From contig JAHJDP010000117.1 of the NCBI GenBank assembly GCA_018831195.1, forward strand, positions 26,274-90,273: a stretch of 64,000 bases of DNA, given 5' to 3'. This stretch comes from Candidatus Eisenbacteria bacterium (GTDB taxonomy: Bacteria > Eisenbacteria > RBG-16-71-46 > CAIMUX01 > JAHJDP01). A program made the translations under genes and the position numbers. The notes beneath the pieces are model-generated. The model ran no database searches and was not told the origin of the DNA. It saw nothing but the letters and a program-made list of their open reading frames with translations. Every line of letters starts with the position of its first letter. Within the stretch, counting starts at the first letter, position 1. This document shows, in pieces, positions 16,639 to 25,575 of this stretch.

Positions 16639-16678
16639 TCTAACACAACTCTAACATTTCAGTAAAAGAAGACTAACG
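16639..16678 (+). promoter_or_regulatory. Candidate tandem Pho box upstream of the porin-pst operon
   Basis: Four 7-base units on a strict 11-bp period are visible: TCTAACA (16639), TCTAACA (16650), AGTAAAA (16661) and ACTAACG (16672), each separated by 4 bases. The first two are identical. PhoB-type regulators are known to bind pairs of 7-bp direct repeats with 4-bp spacers. The site begins only 6 bases after phoR and ends 65 bases before the porin start, so it would control the porin and the pst genes. Confidence 0.6.
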
Positions 16679-16743
16679 TCTCCGAGGTAAAAATCCAGGT
16701 GAGGGGATGCGATGGATAAAAACTCTAATGGGGGACGGAAACA

Positions 16744-17862
16744 ATGCGATGGGATAAGTCGTGCTTGTGGTTCATTCTTTTTGCGGCTTTCATCTTCGGC
16801 GGTTCTACTCTGTGGTGCCCGGTGGACGCTTCGGATGGAGAGGATGGTCTGAAGGTTGATGGGGATTTTCGCTATCGCTATGAGAGAATAGATCAAGAAG
16901 ACAAGGATGTCTATGACCGGCATCGGCTGCGGGCGCGGGTCGGCCTTGCCGCCATGGTCAACGATCAGACCCATTTCTTCCTAAGACTGGCCAGCGGTTC
17001 GACCGATCCGATTTCGACCAATCAGACCCTGGATGATGCTTCCTCGAGCAAGGGGATCTGGCTCGATCGCGCCTATCTCGATATTCGGCCGGTTCAGACC
17101 CCGGGCCTGAACCTCATGGCGGGGAAGATATCCAATCCCTTTTATACGCCGCAGAAGAGCCAACTCATTTGGGACGGAGACCTGAATCCGGAAGGATTGG
17201 CGGCGAAGTTCTCTCACGGCAAGGGCGCTCTCAAGCTCTTTGCGTCCGGCAGCGGTTGGATTATCGACAACCGGAAAGCCGAGAGCGATGTCTTTATGTA
17301 CGGCCTCCAGGGCGGGATCAACCGGGAATTTGATGAACAAGACCTCAACCTCACGGCCGGCGCCTCTTTCTTCTCTTATACAGAGCTGAAAGACAAGCCT
17401 CTCTTGATGAGTGATTCTTTTGGAAACTCCACGCCGGATGACGCCGCGGACATCTACGCCAATGAGTACACCCTTATTGAAGGCTTTTTTAAAGCCGCCT
17501 TTTCAGTGGCCCGCCGGCCGGTCGCCTTATTCGCCGACTTCGTGACCAATACCGATCCATCCGAAGAAAATGTCGGCTGGATGGCGGGTGTTGAGGTCGG
17601 CAAAGCCATGAGACCGGGCACGGCAAAGGTCTCTTACAACTATCGTGAATTGCAGAGAGATGCGGTTTTGGGAATCTTCAGCGATTCCGATTTCGCCGGC
17701 GGCGGGACCAACGCCAAGGGACACCAAATCAGTGTGGTTTTGAAGCTCATGACGAATCTCGATGCCGGAGCCATCTTCTTCGCTAACACGCGGGGTATTG
17801 CTGATGGTGAAGACGGCCTCGACTACCAGAGGCTGCAGGTTGATCTGATGTCGAAATTCTAA
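16744..17862 (+). CDS. Outer-membrane porin, phosphate-regulon associated
   Basis: This is a 372-residue putative porin. It has a signal peptide ('LWFILFAAFIFGGSTLWC'), then alternating amphipathic strands ('GDFRYRYERID', 'DRHRLRARVGLAAMV', 'DRAYLDIRP') and a terminal aromatic residue ('VDLMSKF'), as expected for a beta-barrel inserted by BAM. It resembles the 'putative porin' family found in Bacteroidetes and delta-type bacteria. Its position between phoR and pstS, downstream of the candidate Pho box, suggests a phosphate-starvation porin, functionally like PhoE or OprP. That is a context inference; selectivity cannot be read from sequence. Confidence 0.82.
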   Translation: MRWDKSCLWFILFAAFIFGGSTLWCPVDASDGEDGLKVDGDFRYRYERIDQEDKDVYDRHRLRARVGLAAMVNDQTHFFLRLASGSTDPISTNQTLDDASSSKGIWLDRAYLDIRPVQTPGLNLMAGKISNPFYTPQKSQLIWDGDLNPEGLAAKFSHGKGALKLFASGSGWIIDNRKAESDVFMYGLQGGINREFDEQDLNLTAGASFFSYTELKDKPLLMSDSFGNSTPDDAADIYANEYTLIEGFFKAAFSVARRPVALFADFVTNTDPSEENVGWMAGVEVGKAMRPGTAKVSYNYRELQRDAVLGIFSDSDFAGGGTNAKGHQISVVLKLMTNLDAGAIFFANTRGIADGEDGLDYQRLQVDLMSKF

Positions 17863-17908
17863 GGGTTTTCTTAGGGTTTAAAATTGAAATGATAGGAGGG
17901 ACTCGATA

Positions 17909-18754
17909 ATGTTGTTGGCACAATCCCGTCTTACACTAACCGGTCTCCTGATCTTGGGCTTGGCTCTGGCCGGGCTGACCGGCGTCCATGCCGAAGAGAC
18001 TCGGATCATCGTTGACGGATCCACAACCGTTGGACCCATCGCGAAGGCCTTTGCAGAGTATTACATGGGCCTTCATCCCGATGTCCAAATCACCGTCAGC
18101 GAGTCGGGGAGCGGCAATGGAGCGAAGAGCCTTATCAACGGGACGTGCGAAATCGCCGATATGTCCCGATTCATGAAAGAGAACGAATTCGCGGCCGCTG
18201 TTGAAAAGGGTATCATGCCGGTGGCGCATGTCGTGGCGATGGACGGCTTGCCGATTATTGTCCATCCCAGCAATCCTGTCAGCGGGTTGACCGTGGAGCA
18301 GGTGCGGGACATCTATGTCGGCAAGATCACGAATTGGAATCAGGTAGGCGGCCCCGACAAGAAGATCGTCGTCGTGAGTCGTGATACGAACAGCGGAACC
18401 TATGAGACCTTCGAAAATCTGGTCATGAATAAGGAAAAGATGGCGGAGAGTGTCGAGTATGTGGGCAGCAATGGCGCGGCGCGCCAGCGGGTCCAGTCGA
18501 CGCCGAGCGCCATTGGCTATGCTGGGTTGGGCTTTGTGGATCAGACTGTGAAGGCTCTGGACATTAACGGCATTACCCCAAACCAAAGTACCGTTTCCTC
18601 CGGTGTCTATCCGATTGCCCGGCCGCTCTACATGTTTACAAACGGCTATCCGAAATTGGGAAGCCATATTCACGCCTTTGTGACACTTCATCTCACAAAA
18701 GACGGGCAGGAAATTATTGAGGCTATCGGTTTTATTCCTGTGACCGCCTATTAG
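17909..18754 (+). CDS. pstS: Phosphate ABC transporter substrate-binding protein
   Basis: This is a 281-residue periplasmic phosphate-binding protein with a signal peptide ending near 'VHAEE'. PstS motifs are 'VDGSTTVGPIAKAFAE' at the mature N-terminus, 'SESGSGNGAKSLING' and 'VVSRDTNSGTYETFENLV', which line the phosphate pocket with Ser/Thr and Arg/Asp. AGGAGGG precedes the ATG. It is the first core gene of pstSCAB-phoU. A strong stem-loop directly after its stop may make pstS mRNA more abundant than the rest of the operon. Confidence 0.95.
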   Translation: MLLAQSRLTLTGLLILGLALAGLTGVHAEETRIIVDGSTTVGPIAKAFAEYYMGLHPDVQITVSESGSGNGAKSLINGTCEIADMSRFMKENEFAAAVEKGIMPVAHVVAMDGLPIIVHPSNPVSGLTVEQVRDIYVGKITNWNQVGGPDKKIVVVSRDTNSGTYETFENLVMNKEKMAESVEYVGSNGAARQRVQSTPSAIGYAGLGFVDQTVKALDINGITPNQSTVSSGVYPIARPLYMFTNGYPKLGSHIHAFVTLHLTKDGQEIIEAIGFIPVTAY

Positions 18755-18766
18755 TCTTGGCTGTGC

Positions 18767-18792
18767 GGGGACCGCCTTTTACGGCGGTCTCC
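18767..18792 (+). other. Intercistronic stem-loop between pstS and pstC
   Basis: A 10-bp stem (GGGGACCGCC with GGCGGTCTCC, one G-T pair) and 6-base loop occupy the gap after pstS and end right at the pstC ribosome site. It has no T-tract. Such stem-loops often protect the upstream message, raising binding-protein levels over permease. Confidence 0.6.
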
Positions 18793-18802
18793 AGAGGTGC
18801 CT

Positions 18803-19996
18803 GTGAGCGAAGTTGAGAAAGCGAGTCCTGCCGTCCCGGGGATTGCCTCCGGGGCGGGACTCCAAAAACTGCGCGGCGACCTGCTGATCAGTAAAAAGGC
18901 GGGCCGCCTCCGTCATATCGGCGCTATGCTGGGGCAGAGCGCGCTTTTTCTTGTGACATCAAGCTCCGCTATTGTTGTTCTCTTTATTTTCTACTTTATC
19001 ATTAGGGATGCCATTCCTTTCTTTCAGCTCGAAGGCATCAAAGAGTTCTTTACCAGCGCACGGTGGTATCCCTCGGCCTCGCCCGGTGAATACGGCACTC
19101 TGGCCATATTTATAGGGAGCGGGCTTGTGACTTTGGGAGCTATCGCGCTGGCCATGCCTATGGGGATCGCCGCCGCTGTCTGCCTCAGTGATATCCTGCC
19201 ATTCAGTATCCGGCAAACCATCAAACCGATCATTGAGGTGTTGGCCGCGATCCCATCCGTGGCCTTTGGTTTTTTCGCCCTCGTCGTTTTCGCCCCTTTG
19301 CTTCAAGAGAGCGGGGGGCGAATCCTGGCTGTCATAACCTGGCTTCTGGGACTTCCTGCCGGCGGCCTGCTTGTTATTGTTCTTGCCGATTTGATCACCG
19401 GCCGGATCCGGGAAGATCGTCGAAATGGGGCTCGCGCCGTCCTCTTTGTCTGTTTCGGCGGCGCCGTCATCGGTTTGTTGACCCTGATTTCGAGCCGATT
19501 GAACGATGTCGAAATCAGCAGTGGGACCAATGCGCTGAATGTTTCAATTATTCTAGGCATCATGGCCATGCCGACGATTGTCAGCGTATCCGAAGACGCC
19601 CTTCAGGCCGTTGGGCGCGAATTGCGCGAGGGATCGTATGCTCTTGGGGCCACCCGGGCAGAGACGATTCTCAAGGTTGTCATCCCCGCCGCCGGCAGCG
19701 GTATTATCGCGGCGGTCATTCTTGGGATTATGCGGGTTATCGGAGAGACGATGGTTGTCTGGATGGCGTCGGGAAACGCCGCGCAGATTCCCGAGCCCTG
19801 GTATAACATTTTGGAGCCGGTTCGAACCCTGACCGCCACGATTGCCGGCGATATGGGTGAAGCAGATCAAGTGATGGGCTCCGCCCGCTATCATGTCCTT
19901 TTTGCGATGGCCTTTATCCTCCTCGCCTTCTCATTTCTCAGCAATCTGGCCAGTGAGTGGATTGTTTTGCGTTCGCGAAGAAAAGTAGGTGGTTGA
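18803..19996 (+). CDS. pstC: Phosphate ABC transporter permease PstC
   Basis: This is a ~397-residue membrane permease. It has a cytoplasmic lead (~50 residues), a first membrane segment (~53-75), a periplasmic region with 'FFTSARWYPS' and then the MetI/PstC core with 'EVLAAIPSVAFGFFALVVFAPLL'. The EAA loop reads 'REGSYALGATRAETILKVVIPAAGSGI'. A roughly 70-residue insertion between TM segments ('WLLGLPAGGLLVIV ... SSRLNDVEISSG') lengthens it beyond E. coli PstC. The start is taken as GTG at 18803 with AGAGG 6 bases upstream, just behind the intercistronic hairpin. Confidence 0.92.
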   Translation: MSEVEKASPAVPGIASGAGLQKLRGDLLISKKAGRLRHIGAMLGQSALFLVTSSSAIVVLFIFYFIIRDAIPFFQLEGIKEFFTSARWYPSASPGEYGTLAIFIGSGLVTLGAIALAMPMGIAAAVCLSDILPFSIRQTIKPIIEVLAAIPSVAFGFFALVVFAPLLQESGGRILAVITWLLGLPAGGLLVIVLADLITGRIREDRRNGARAVLFVCFGGAVIGLLTLISSRLNDVEISSGTNALNVSIILGIMAMPTIVSVSEDALQAVGRELREGSYALGATRAETILKVVIPAAGSGIIAAVILGIMRVIGETMVVWMASGNAAQIPEPWYNILEPVRTLTATIAGDMGEADQVMGSARYHVLFAMAFILLAFSFLSNLASEWIVLRSRRKVGG

Positions 19997-19998
19997 TT

Positions 19999-21360
19999 GT
20001 GCGAATAGGCACGAGAAAATTGATCGACCGTTCCTTTTCAGGTCTGGGTTTCTTCTCTGTCGCCCTGATGGGATTGGCGGTACTGGTGATTCTGGCGCCT
20101 ATTATCACCCGGGGTCTGGGCGCCTTTGTTTTCAAGGGAACGGTCGAGTTCCGCCGGATGCAGTTAGAGAATTTTGAACGGGGCCATCGGGAGGCGATTG
20201 AGAAAGAGATCCTGCAGGCGGCCGCCGCGCGCAAGCCTGTTTATGCCATGATTGAGACTTTTAAATCTGAAATAGATTCAATGAAGATCAATGAGAAATT
20301 GAGATACCGCAAACAGCTGAAGGAAGTCGAGGGTGATATCGCGGTCTTGCTCGGTCCCAAACCGGGTGACCCCCGGCGTGTTCTTCCACGGCAGCAGTAC
20401 GGCCAGACCCGCTGGGACAGGGCTCAGGTCAAGCTCCGTCAGGTTATCTTTCGCACGGAATACGATTACTCCGACACGGCCAGTATGGGGACTGAAGTCT
20501 TCGTGCCGCGCGCGAATGACTTTGCGGGGACGGCTTTGGCCGGCCTCTTTCCATATCTCGAAGAACACATTGAGGAAATGCTGGCGCCCCGGATCACATT
20601 CTATCCGCGGTTTCTATCCGATATATCGATCGATTCACATTTATTTGGCGGGATCCGCGCCGAGGTTTTGGGAACTCTCTTTTTGGCCATCGGCGCCATG
20701 TTCTTTGCCCTGCCGATGGGCGTTCTGTCCGCCGTTTATCTTGTCGAGTATTCCCGGGAAGGTCGAATTATCAGCCTATTGCGGACCTGCGTCAGCACCT
20801 TGGCCGGCGTTCCCAGCATTGTCTTCGCCCTGTTCGGTCTCGCCTTCTTTATCAATACAATGAAGGTCACCGAGAGCAAATCGGTTCTCGCCGGATCGTT
20901 GACCTTGGCCTGTTTGATACTACCAACGGTCATCAGGGCTTCCGAGGAGGCCCTTCGCGCTGTTCCGAACACATACCGCGAGGCTTCTATGAGTCTTGGA
21001 GCGGGGAAATGGCGCACAATCGTCACCGTGGTTCTGCCGGCCGCCATACCTGGAATCCTCACTGGAACCGTCATCAGTTTGGGACGCGCCGCTGGTGAGA
21101 CGGCGCCGATCATCTTTACCGCGGCGGTCAGTGTAGGGGAACCGCTGAACCTATTCAAAGCAAAGTTCTGGGAGGTTTTGTCTCAGCCGACGCCGGCGCT
21201 CCCCTGGAATATTTATAATCTTTGCACAGAGCATGAAGCCGTTGACGAAATCCGGCATGTACAATATGGAATGGTTCTTACATTGGTTCTCCTGGTGCTG
21301 GTTTTGAACACGACCGCGATTATTATGCGGGCACGGATATCAAGAAAACTGAAAGGGTAA
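19999..21360 (+). CDS. pstA: Phosphate ABC transporter permease PstA, long form
   Basis: This is a 453-residue permease. After membrane segment 1 (~16-38) there is an extracytoplasmic insertion of roughly 150 residues (~40-195), rich in charged helices ('[19 protein letters not shown]', '[15 protein letters not shown]'), which E. coli PstA (about 300 residues) lacks. The canonical core follows: '[17 protein letters not shown]' and the EAA loop '[27 protein letters not shown]'. GTG start with AGGTGG upstream, two bases after the pstC stop. The insertion could modify docking of PstS; this is inference. Confidence 0.92.
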   Translation: MRIGTRKLIDRSFSGLGFFSVALMGLAVLVILAPIITRGLGAFVFKGTVEFRRMQLENFERGHREAIEKEILQAAAARKPVYAMIETFKSEIDSMKINEKLRYRKQLKEVEGDIAVLLGPKPGDPRRVLPRQQYGQTRWDRAQVKLRQVIFRTEYDYSDTASMGTEVFVPRANDFAGTALAGLFPYLEEHIEEMLAPRITFYPRFLSDISIDSHLFGGIRAEVLGTLFLAIGAMFFALPMGVLSAVYLVEYSREGRIISLLRTCVSTLAGVPSIVFALFGLAFFINTMKVTESKSVLAGSLTLACLILPTVIRASEEALRAVPNTYREASMSLGAGKWRTIVTVVLPAAIPGILTGTVISLGRAAGETAPIIFTAAVSVGEPLNLFKAKFWEVLSQPTPALPWNIYNLCTEHEAVDEIRHVQYGMVLTLVLLVLVLNTTAIIMRARISRKLKG

Positions 21361-21365
21361 GCTGG

Positions 21366-22190
21366 ATGGAAGCGACAAAATTCAAACTCGCCGTGCCTGA
21401 ACAAAAGAAGGACTTTTTCAAAGATGCTCCGGAGAAATTCCCCCAAATCCGGGCTGAGAATTTTTCAGTTTTTTACGGCTCCAATGAGGCTGTCAAAAAA
21501 GTAACCCTCAATATCGCCCAGGGTCTTGTCACGGCGATTATCGGACCGAGTGGATGCGGCAAGAGCACTTTTTTGAGAGCCATCAACCGTATGAATGATC
21601 TCATCCCACATTGCCGGCCCGCCGGGGACTTGCATTTTATGGATGATAATATCTACGGGTCACAAATTGATGTCACCTCATTAAGGCAACATGTTGGGAT
21701 GGTTTTTCAGAAGCCGAATCCATTTCCCAAATCGATTTATGACAATGTCGCCTATGGGCCGAGAATTCTCGGGATCAGGAAGAAAGGCAAGCTCCTCGAC
21801 ATTGTGGAGCAGAGTCTTTCACGAGCGGCTTTGTGGGATGAAATCAAGGATCGTTTGGCGGAAAACGCCCTCGGCTTATCGGGGGGGCAGCAACAACGGT
21901 TATGTATTGCACGGGCGCTTGCCATGAATCCGGATGTTCTTCTCATGGATGAACCAACCTCGGCTTTGGATCCGAAATCTACAGGGCGCATTGAGGATTT
22001 GATTGGAGAGCTTCGCGGAGAGTATACTATTGTCATTGTGACACATAATATGCAACAAGCCGCCCGGGTCTCTGATTTTACGGCCTTCCTATATGAAGGA
22101 TGGCTGATTGAATATGGATTGACCCGGCAGCTTTTCACTAAACCCGAAAAGAAACAGACGGAAGATTACATCACCGGCCGGTTTGGATAA
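21366..22190 (+). CDS. pstB: Phosphate ABC transporter ATPase PstB
   Basis: This is a 274-residue ATPase with Walker A 'GPSGCGKST', the PstB-specific '[16 protein letters not shown]', Q-loop '[19 protein letters not shown]', signature '[16 protein letters not shown]', Walker B '[13 protein letters not shown]' and switch '[11 protein letters not shown]'. The family call is unambiguous. An N-terminal extension of about 30 residues precedes the fold. It powers PstCA and, with PhoU, signals phosphate status to the PhoR kinase. Confidence 0.97.
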   Translation: MEATKFKLAVPEQKKDFFKDAPEKFPQIRAENFSVFYGSNEAVKKVTLNIAQGLVTAIIGPSGCGKSTFLRAINRMNDLIPHCRPAGDLHFMDDNIYGSQIDVTSLRQHVGMVFQKPNPFPKSIYDNVAYGPRILGIRKKGKLLDIVEQSLSRAALWDEIKDRLAENALGLSGGQQQRLCIARALAMNPDVLLMDEPTSALDPKSTGRIEDLIGELRGEYTIVIVTHNMQQAARVSDFTAFLYEGWLIEYGLTRQLFTKPEKKQTEDYITGRFG

Positions 22191-22215
22191 GTTGTTTGGA
22201 TAAGGGGATCATGCG

Positions 22216-22911
22216 ATGCCGATGCATTTGCAGAATGAAATTGAACGTCTGAAAAAAATGATTTTGGCTTTGAGCGCTGTTGTTGAGAGCAATGTCCGCA
22301 AGGCCGTGAATTCAATGGAAAAGGCCGACCGGGAGGCCGCCCAAGAAGTTATCGCGGCGGATTCAGAAATCGACCGGATGGAGGTTGATGTCGAAGAGGA
22401 ATGCCTCAAAGCTCTGGCCCTCTACCAGCCCGTGGCTGTTGATCTTAGATTCGTTATTGCTGTTTTGAAAATTAATAATGATTTGGAGCGTATCGGCGAT
22501 CTCGGTGTCAATATTGCGAAACGGGCGACCTATATCTGCAATTATCCGACAATCCGCGCTCCTTTTGAATTCGGGGAGCTCTGTCGTAAGACAATAGATA
22601 TGTTGCGATACAGCTTGGACGGACTCATGCGGATGGATCTTGAGCGGGCCCGGACGGTTCTTGCCATTGATGATGAAGTCGATGCGATTAACCGGCAGGC
22701 CTATGCAAAAGTATTCGCGGCCATGCATGAAAATCCTGACAATGCGGAGGTTCTCTTCAGCTATCTCTCCGCCAGCCGGCATCTTGAAAGAATCGCCGAT
22801 TATGCCACGAATATTGCAGAGGATGTCATTTATCTCATCAATGGGAAAATCGTCCGCCATACCGAGATATCCGCCGCCTGGGCTGCCGAAGGGCCGGAAG
22901 ATAGGCGCTGA
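22216..22911 (+). CDS. phoU: Phosphate signalling protein PhoU
   Basis: This is a 231-residue all-alpha protein with two PhoU repeats. Each has the E/DxxxD metal-binding pattern ('DSEIDRMEVDVEEECL', 'DDEVDAINRQAYA') and the motifs 'QPVAVDLRFVIAVLKINNDLERIGDL' and 'ASRHLERIADYATNIAEDVIYLI'. It is the last gene of the pst operon. PhoU is known to link PstB activity to repression of PhoR. AGGGGA stands before the ATG. Confidence 0.95.
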   Translation: MPMHLQNEIERLKKMILALSAVVESNVRKAVNSMEKADREAAQEVIAADSEIDRMEVDVEEECLKALALYQPVAVDLRFVIAVLKINNDLERIGDLGVNIAKRATYICNYPTIRAPFEFGELCRKTIDMLRYSLDGLMRMDLERARTVLAIDDEVDAINRQAYAKVFAAMHENPDNAEVLFSYLSASRHLERIADYATNIAEDVIYLINGKIVRHTEISAAWAAEGPEDRR

Positions 22912-23080
22912 ATTCGCTGGAACGCGCGCAGGTTAATTCTGATATACGTTGTCTCCGCACCGAAACGCAGTATCCTTACCTGGAATCTCCGTGAACGGCG
23001 GCCCCTTCGTTTCGAAAACCGGTGTTTCCGCCATTATGGGGTGTGACAAGGGGTCCAGATCTTATATGGGGAACAGGCGC

Positions 23081-23476
23081 ATGCGAATCCGAACCAGCAT
23101 TTGGATTGAGGATGAAGACGGCCAAGTTGTCTACGGTTTGGGACGTCAACGAATTCTCGTCGCCATCCGCGAGACGGGATCGATTAAAGCGGCGGCCGCG
23201 GAATTGAATATGTCGTATCGCGGACTTTGGGCCCGCCTACGCCATTCAGAGCGGCGGTTGGGATTTTCTCTTGTCGATTCGAAGCCGGGCCGGGGCAAAT
23301 CTGGTGGAACGACGCTAACTCCAGAGGCCAACGAACTCCTGGATCGCTATCAAAGGGTCCTCAATGAGGTTTATTCCGCTTCCGAAGCGGTCTTTACAAA
23401 ATCCCTGAGTGGGCTCTTCCGAAAACATGAATCTGATAAACCTGGATCACAACGCCACGACGCCTCTGCTTCCTGA
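23081..23476 (+). CDS. ModE-type winged-helix regulator, HTH domain only
   Basis: This 131-residue protein carries the LysR-like winged helix of ModE: 'RILVAIRETGSIKAAAAELNMSYRGLWARL', 'ERRLGFSLVDSKPGRGKSGGTTLTPEANELLDRYQ'. It lacks the C-terminal molybdate-binding (MOP/TOBE) domains, so it cannot sense molybdate like E. coli ModE. Similar short proteins regulate molybdate/tungstate genes (for example TunR-type regulators, which carry extra domains). It leads the cofactor island and overlaps the cysteine desulfurase gene by about 50 bases. The start is set at 23081 (GGGGA 8 bases before); 23066 is an alternative. Confidence 0.8.
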   Translation: MRIRTSIWIEDEDGQVVYGLGRQRILVAIRETGSIKAAAAELNMSYRGLWARLRHSERRLGFSLVDSKPGRGKSGGTTLTPEANELLDRYQRVLNEVYSASEAVFTKSLSGLFRKHESDKPGSQRHDASAS

Positions 23477-24587
23477 AGTTCGGAAGTTGATGACGGAGGC
23501 AATGGAGCAGCTGCCTGGGAACCCATCCAGCCTTCACAGGGAGGGCCGGCGTGCCCTGGAAGCCATTGAAAAAGCCCGGGGGTCGGTCGCCCGGCTCATC
23601 GGCGCTTCGGCCGAGGAGATCGTCTTTACCTCCGGTGGAACAGAAGCCAATGCGCTCGCATTGATGGGGACCCTCTTCCGAACCGGCAAAGCGCTGATGA
23701 TCTCGGCCATAGAACATCCCTCGGTGATGGAGACCGCGGCCCATCTCGCGAGATTGGGACATGTTGTTCAGCACGTTTCGCCGGATAACGAGGGGCGTGT
23801 CTCCATCGAGGCCGTCAAGGAAGGTTTGAGTGAGGACGTCGGCCTTGTCAGCCTGCAACTGGCGAATAATGAGACGGGAGTCCTGCAGCCGGTCGGTGAT
23901 TTGCGGTACCGGATTGGTGGAAATGACCTCATCATTCACACGGACGCCGTTCAGGCCGCCGGGAAAATACCCGTCAGCGTCAGGGATCTCAATGTGCAAC
24001 TCATGACCCTTTCGGCGCACAAAATGGGCGGTCCCAAGGGCATCGGCGCCCTGTGGATCGATTCGGAATCGACGCCCTTGCCGATACTGCACGGAGGTCT
24101 ACAGGAGCGGGGCTTGCGGGCCGGGACCCAAAATGTGATCGGCATCGCCGGATTCGGCGCCGCCGCCGAGCTGGCCATGAAAAGGCTCTCCCAGCCCGAC
24201 GCGAATCCATCGAGATTGAGAGACCGGTTGGAGACGGAGGTCCAAAGCCGTCTTTTGGGAACCGTAGTTATGGGGGGAGGAGCTGAAAGGGTTCCCAACA
24301 CATCTTGTATCGCCTTTAGGAACCTCGAAGGCGCGGCCCTTGTACAACTTCTGGATCTCAAGGGGGTCGCCGCATCAACCGGCGCGGCCTGTGAAGCCCG
24401 ATCGAACGACTATTCACATGTGCTCCGGGCCATGGCGGTTCCGGAATCACTGGCCAGAGGCGCGGTTCGCTTTTCACTGGGCCTTGATATAACCGAGAAG
24501 GAAATTACCGAGGCAATCGGGATCATCGTTGAAGCTGTTGAAGAACTGGAAGGGTACTCGTCTGCAGTTCGACGAATCATTCGATAA
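23427..24587 (+). CDS. Cysteine desulfurase, NifS/IscS-like
   Basis: This is a 386-residue class V PLP enzyme that takes sulfur from cysteine as an enzyme persulfide. It has the opening 'LDHNATTPLLPEV', 'TSGGTEANALAL', the PLP lysine in 'LSAHKMGGPKGIGALW' and the persulfide loop 'AASTGAACEARSNDYSHVL'. A short Cys-loop with 'GAACEA' resembles the NifS/IscS group. Its start lies inside the ModE-like gene, and its end overlaps the convergent fdhD gene by 11 bases. Because E. coli IscS passes sulfur to FdhD, the neighbouring FdhD suggests a dedicated donor-acceptor pair (inference). Confidence 0.9.
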   Translation: MNLINLDHNATTPLLPEVRKLMTEAMEQLPGNPSSLHREGRRALEAIEKARGSVARLIGASAEEIVFTSGGTEANALALMGTLFRTGKALMISAIEHPSVMETAAHLARLGHVVQHVSPDNEGRVSIEAVKEGLSEDVGLVSLQLANNETGVLQPVGDLRYRIGGNDLIIHTDAVQAAGKIPVSVRDLNVQLMTLSAHKMGGPKGIGALWIDSESTPLPILHGGLQERGLRAGTQNVIGIAGFGAAAELAMKRLSQPDANPSRLRDRLETEVQSRLLGTVVMGGGAERVPNTSCIAFRNLEGAALVQLLDLKGVAASTGAACEARSNDYSHVLRAMAVPESLARGAVRFSLGLDITEKEITEAIGIIVEAVEELEGYSSAVRRIIR

Positions 24588-25413
24588 TGCGCTCAGCTGC
24601 TGAGTAAATATTCATCCGCCGGCCTCTGGCGAATCCCACCAATGTTAAAAGAAAACGGCGGGCCAGTCTTACGGCCAGGTCGGTCGGAGCTCCTCGGGAG
24701 ACGAGAACCGGCGTCCGTGCATGAATCGCTTTGGCGGTGATTTCAGAGGATAGTCTTCCGGAGGAAAAGAGAACGCACCGGCTGGGATCGATTCCCGATA
24801 GAAGAGCCATGCCGATGACTTTGTCGACAGCCGTATGCCGCCCGATATCCTCGGTCTTCATAAGAAGTCGGCCCTGCGCATCCGCAAGCGCCGCAATATG
24901 AGCGCCGCCGGTCTGCTGGAAAAGAGAGGCCTCTTCCTTCATGACATGCATAAAATTCGAGATAACCTCCCGCTGAATCCGAAAATCGGTATCGACCTTA
25001 AGGCAGGGGATCGGTTCCTCGAGATCCTGGCCGGTGACCCCGGAACCGCATCCTGAGGTCAGTGTTTTCTTCGCAAAGAAGTCCTGGATGGCGGTGTCAT
25101 GAAAATCACCATGCGCGTCGATTCGGGCCGCCGCCTCATCGATGTCAAGGTCAACCGTATAGGGGGCGGAAAGGATGCCCTCATTGACCAGAAATCCAAC
25201 AATGAAAGCCTTCAGATCACTGGGCAGGCAGACCAACGCAATGAGGTGTTTTCCATTAAGGTAAAGATCAAATCGCTCTTCACGTATCAGAAGATCTTCT
25301 ACTCGCTCCTTTCGCTTCTCGGTCAGGCGCGTAATCCGGACAGAGCGCATAAGATGATGCACGGAAGAATGGTCTGTGTTCGCCGCCGATGGGTCGGGAG
25401 GGGTAGAGGACAT
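24577..25413 (-). CDS. fdhD: FdhD, formate dehydrogenase accessory sulfurtransferase
   Basis: This 278-residue protein transfers sulfur to the molybdenum/tungsten cofactor before its insertion into formate dehydrogenase. Visible motifs are 'CLPSDLKAFIVGFLVNEGIL', the sulfur-carrying loop 'TSGCGSGVTG', 'GGAHIAALAD', 'EDIGRHTAVDKVIG', 'SSGRLSSEITAKA' and 'VSRGAPTDLAVRLA'. The loop has one cysteine (CGSG) instead of the CxxC pair of E. coli FdhD; the single-cysteine form occurs in many bacteria. No formate dehydrogenase is in the window. It is oriented against the desulfurase and diverges from tupA, with GGAGG about 12 bases before ATG. Confidence 0.93.
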   Translation of the reverse strand: MSSTPPDPSAANTDHSSVHHLMRSVRITRLTEKRKERVEDLLIREERFDLYLNGKHLIALVCLPSDLKAFIVGFLVNEGILSAPYTVDLDIDEAAARIDAHGDFHDTAIQDFFAKKTLTSGCGSGVTGQDLEEPIPCLKVDTDFRIQREVISNFMHVMKEEASLFQQTGGAHIAALADAQGRLLMKTEDIGRHTAVDKVIGMALLSGIDPSRCVLFSSGRLSSEITAKAIHARTPVLVSRGAPTDLAVRLARRFLLTLVGFARGRRMNIYSAAERIIE

Positions 25414-25526
25414 CGGGATTCTTTTCCTCCAGTCTGTTGATCTTCAGGAGCCGGGGTTCCCGATCCAGAGTATGCCACGCGGGAGCTTGACCTGAAGAGT
25501 GAGTCAGGATTAGATTTGTGTCAACA

Positions 25527-25555
25527 TTGGCATAGTTACATGATTCTGGTACTAT
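25527..25555 (+). promoter_or_regulatory. Candidate sigma70 promoter of the tup-moe-moa operon
   Basis: TTGGCA (25527-25532) and TACTAT (25550-25555) with a 17-base spacer lie 20 bases before tupA, in the fdhD-tupA divergent gap. No TunR-like TTAC-N6-GTAA palindrome is present; the nearest is a TTAC...GTAC pair with a 9-base gap. Confidence 0.5.
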
Positions 25556-25575
25556 GAATTCACGACGAGGTTAAG

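Noticed and set aside
25414..25575. TunR/ModE-type operator in the fdhD-tupA gap
   Set aside because: The only TTAC...GTA-like pair has a 9-base spacer and a mismatched end, so it does not fit TTAC-N6-GTAA.
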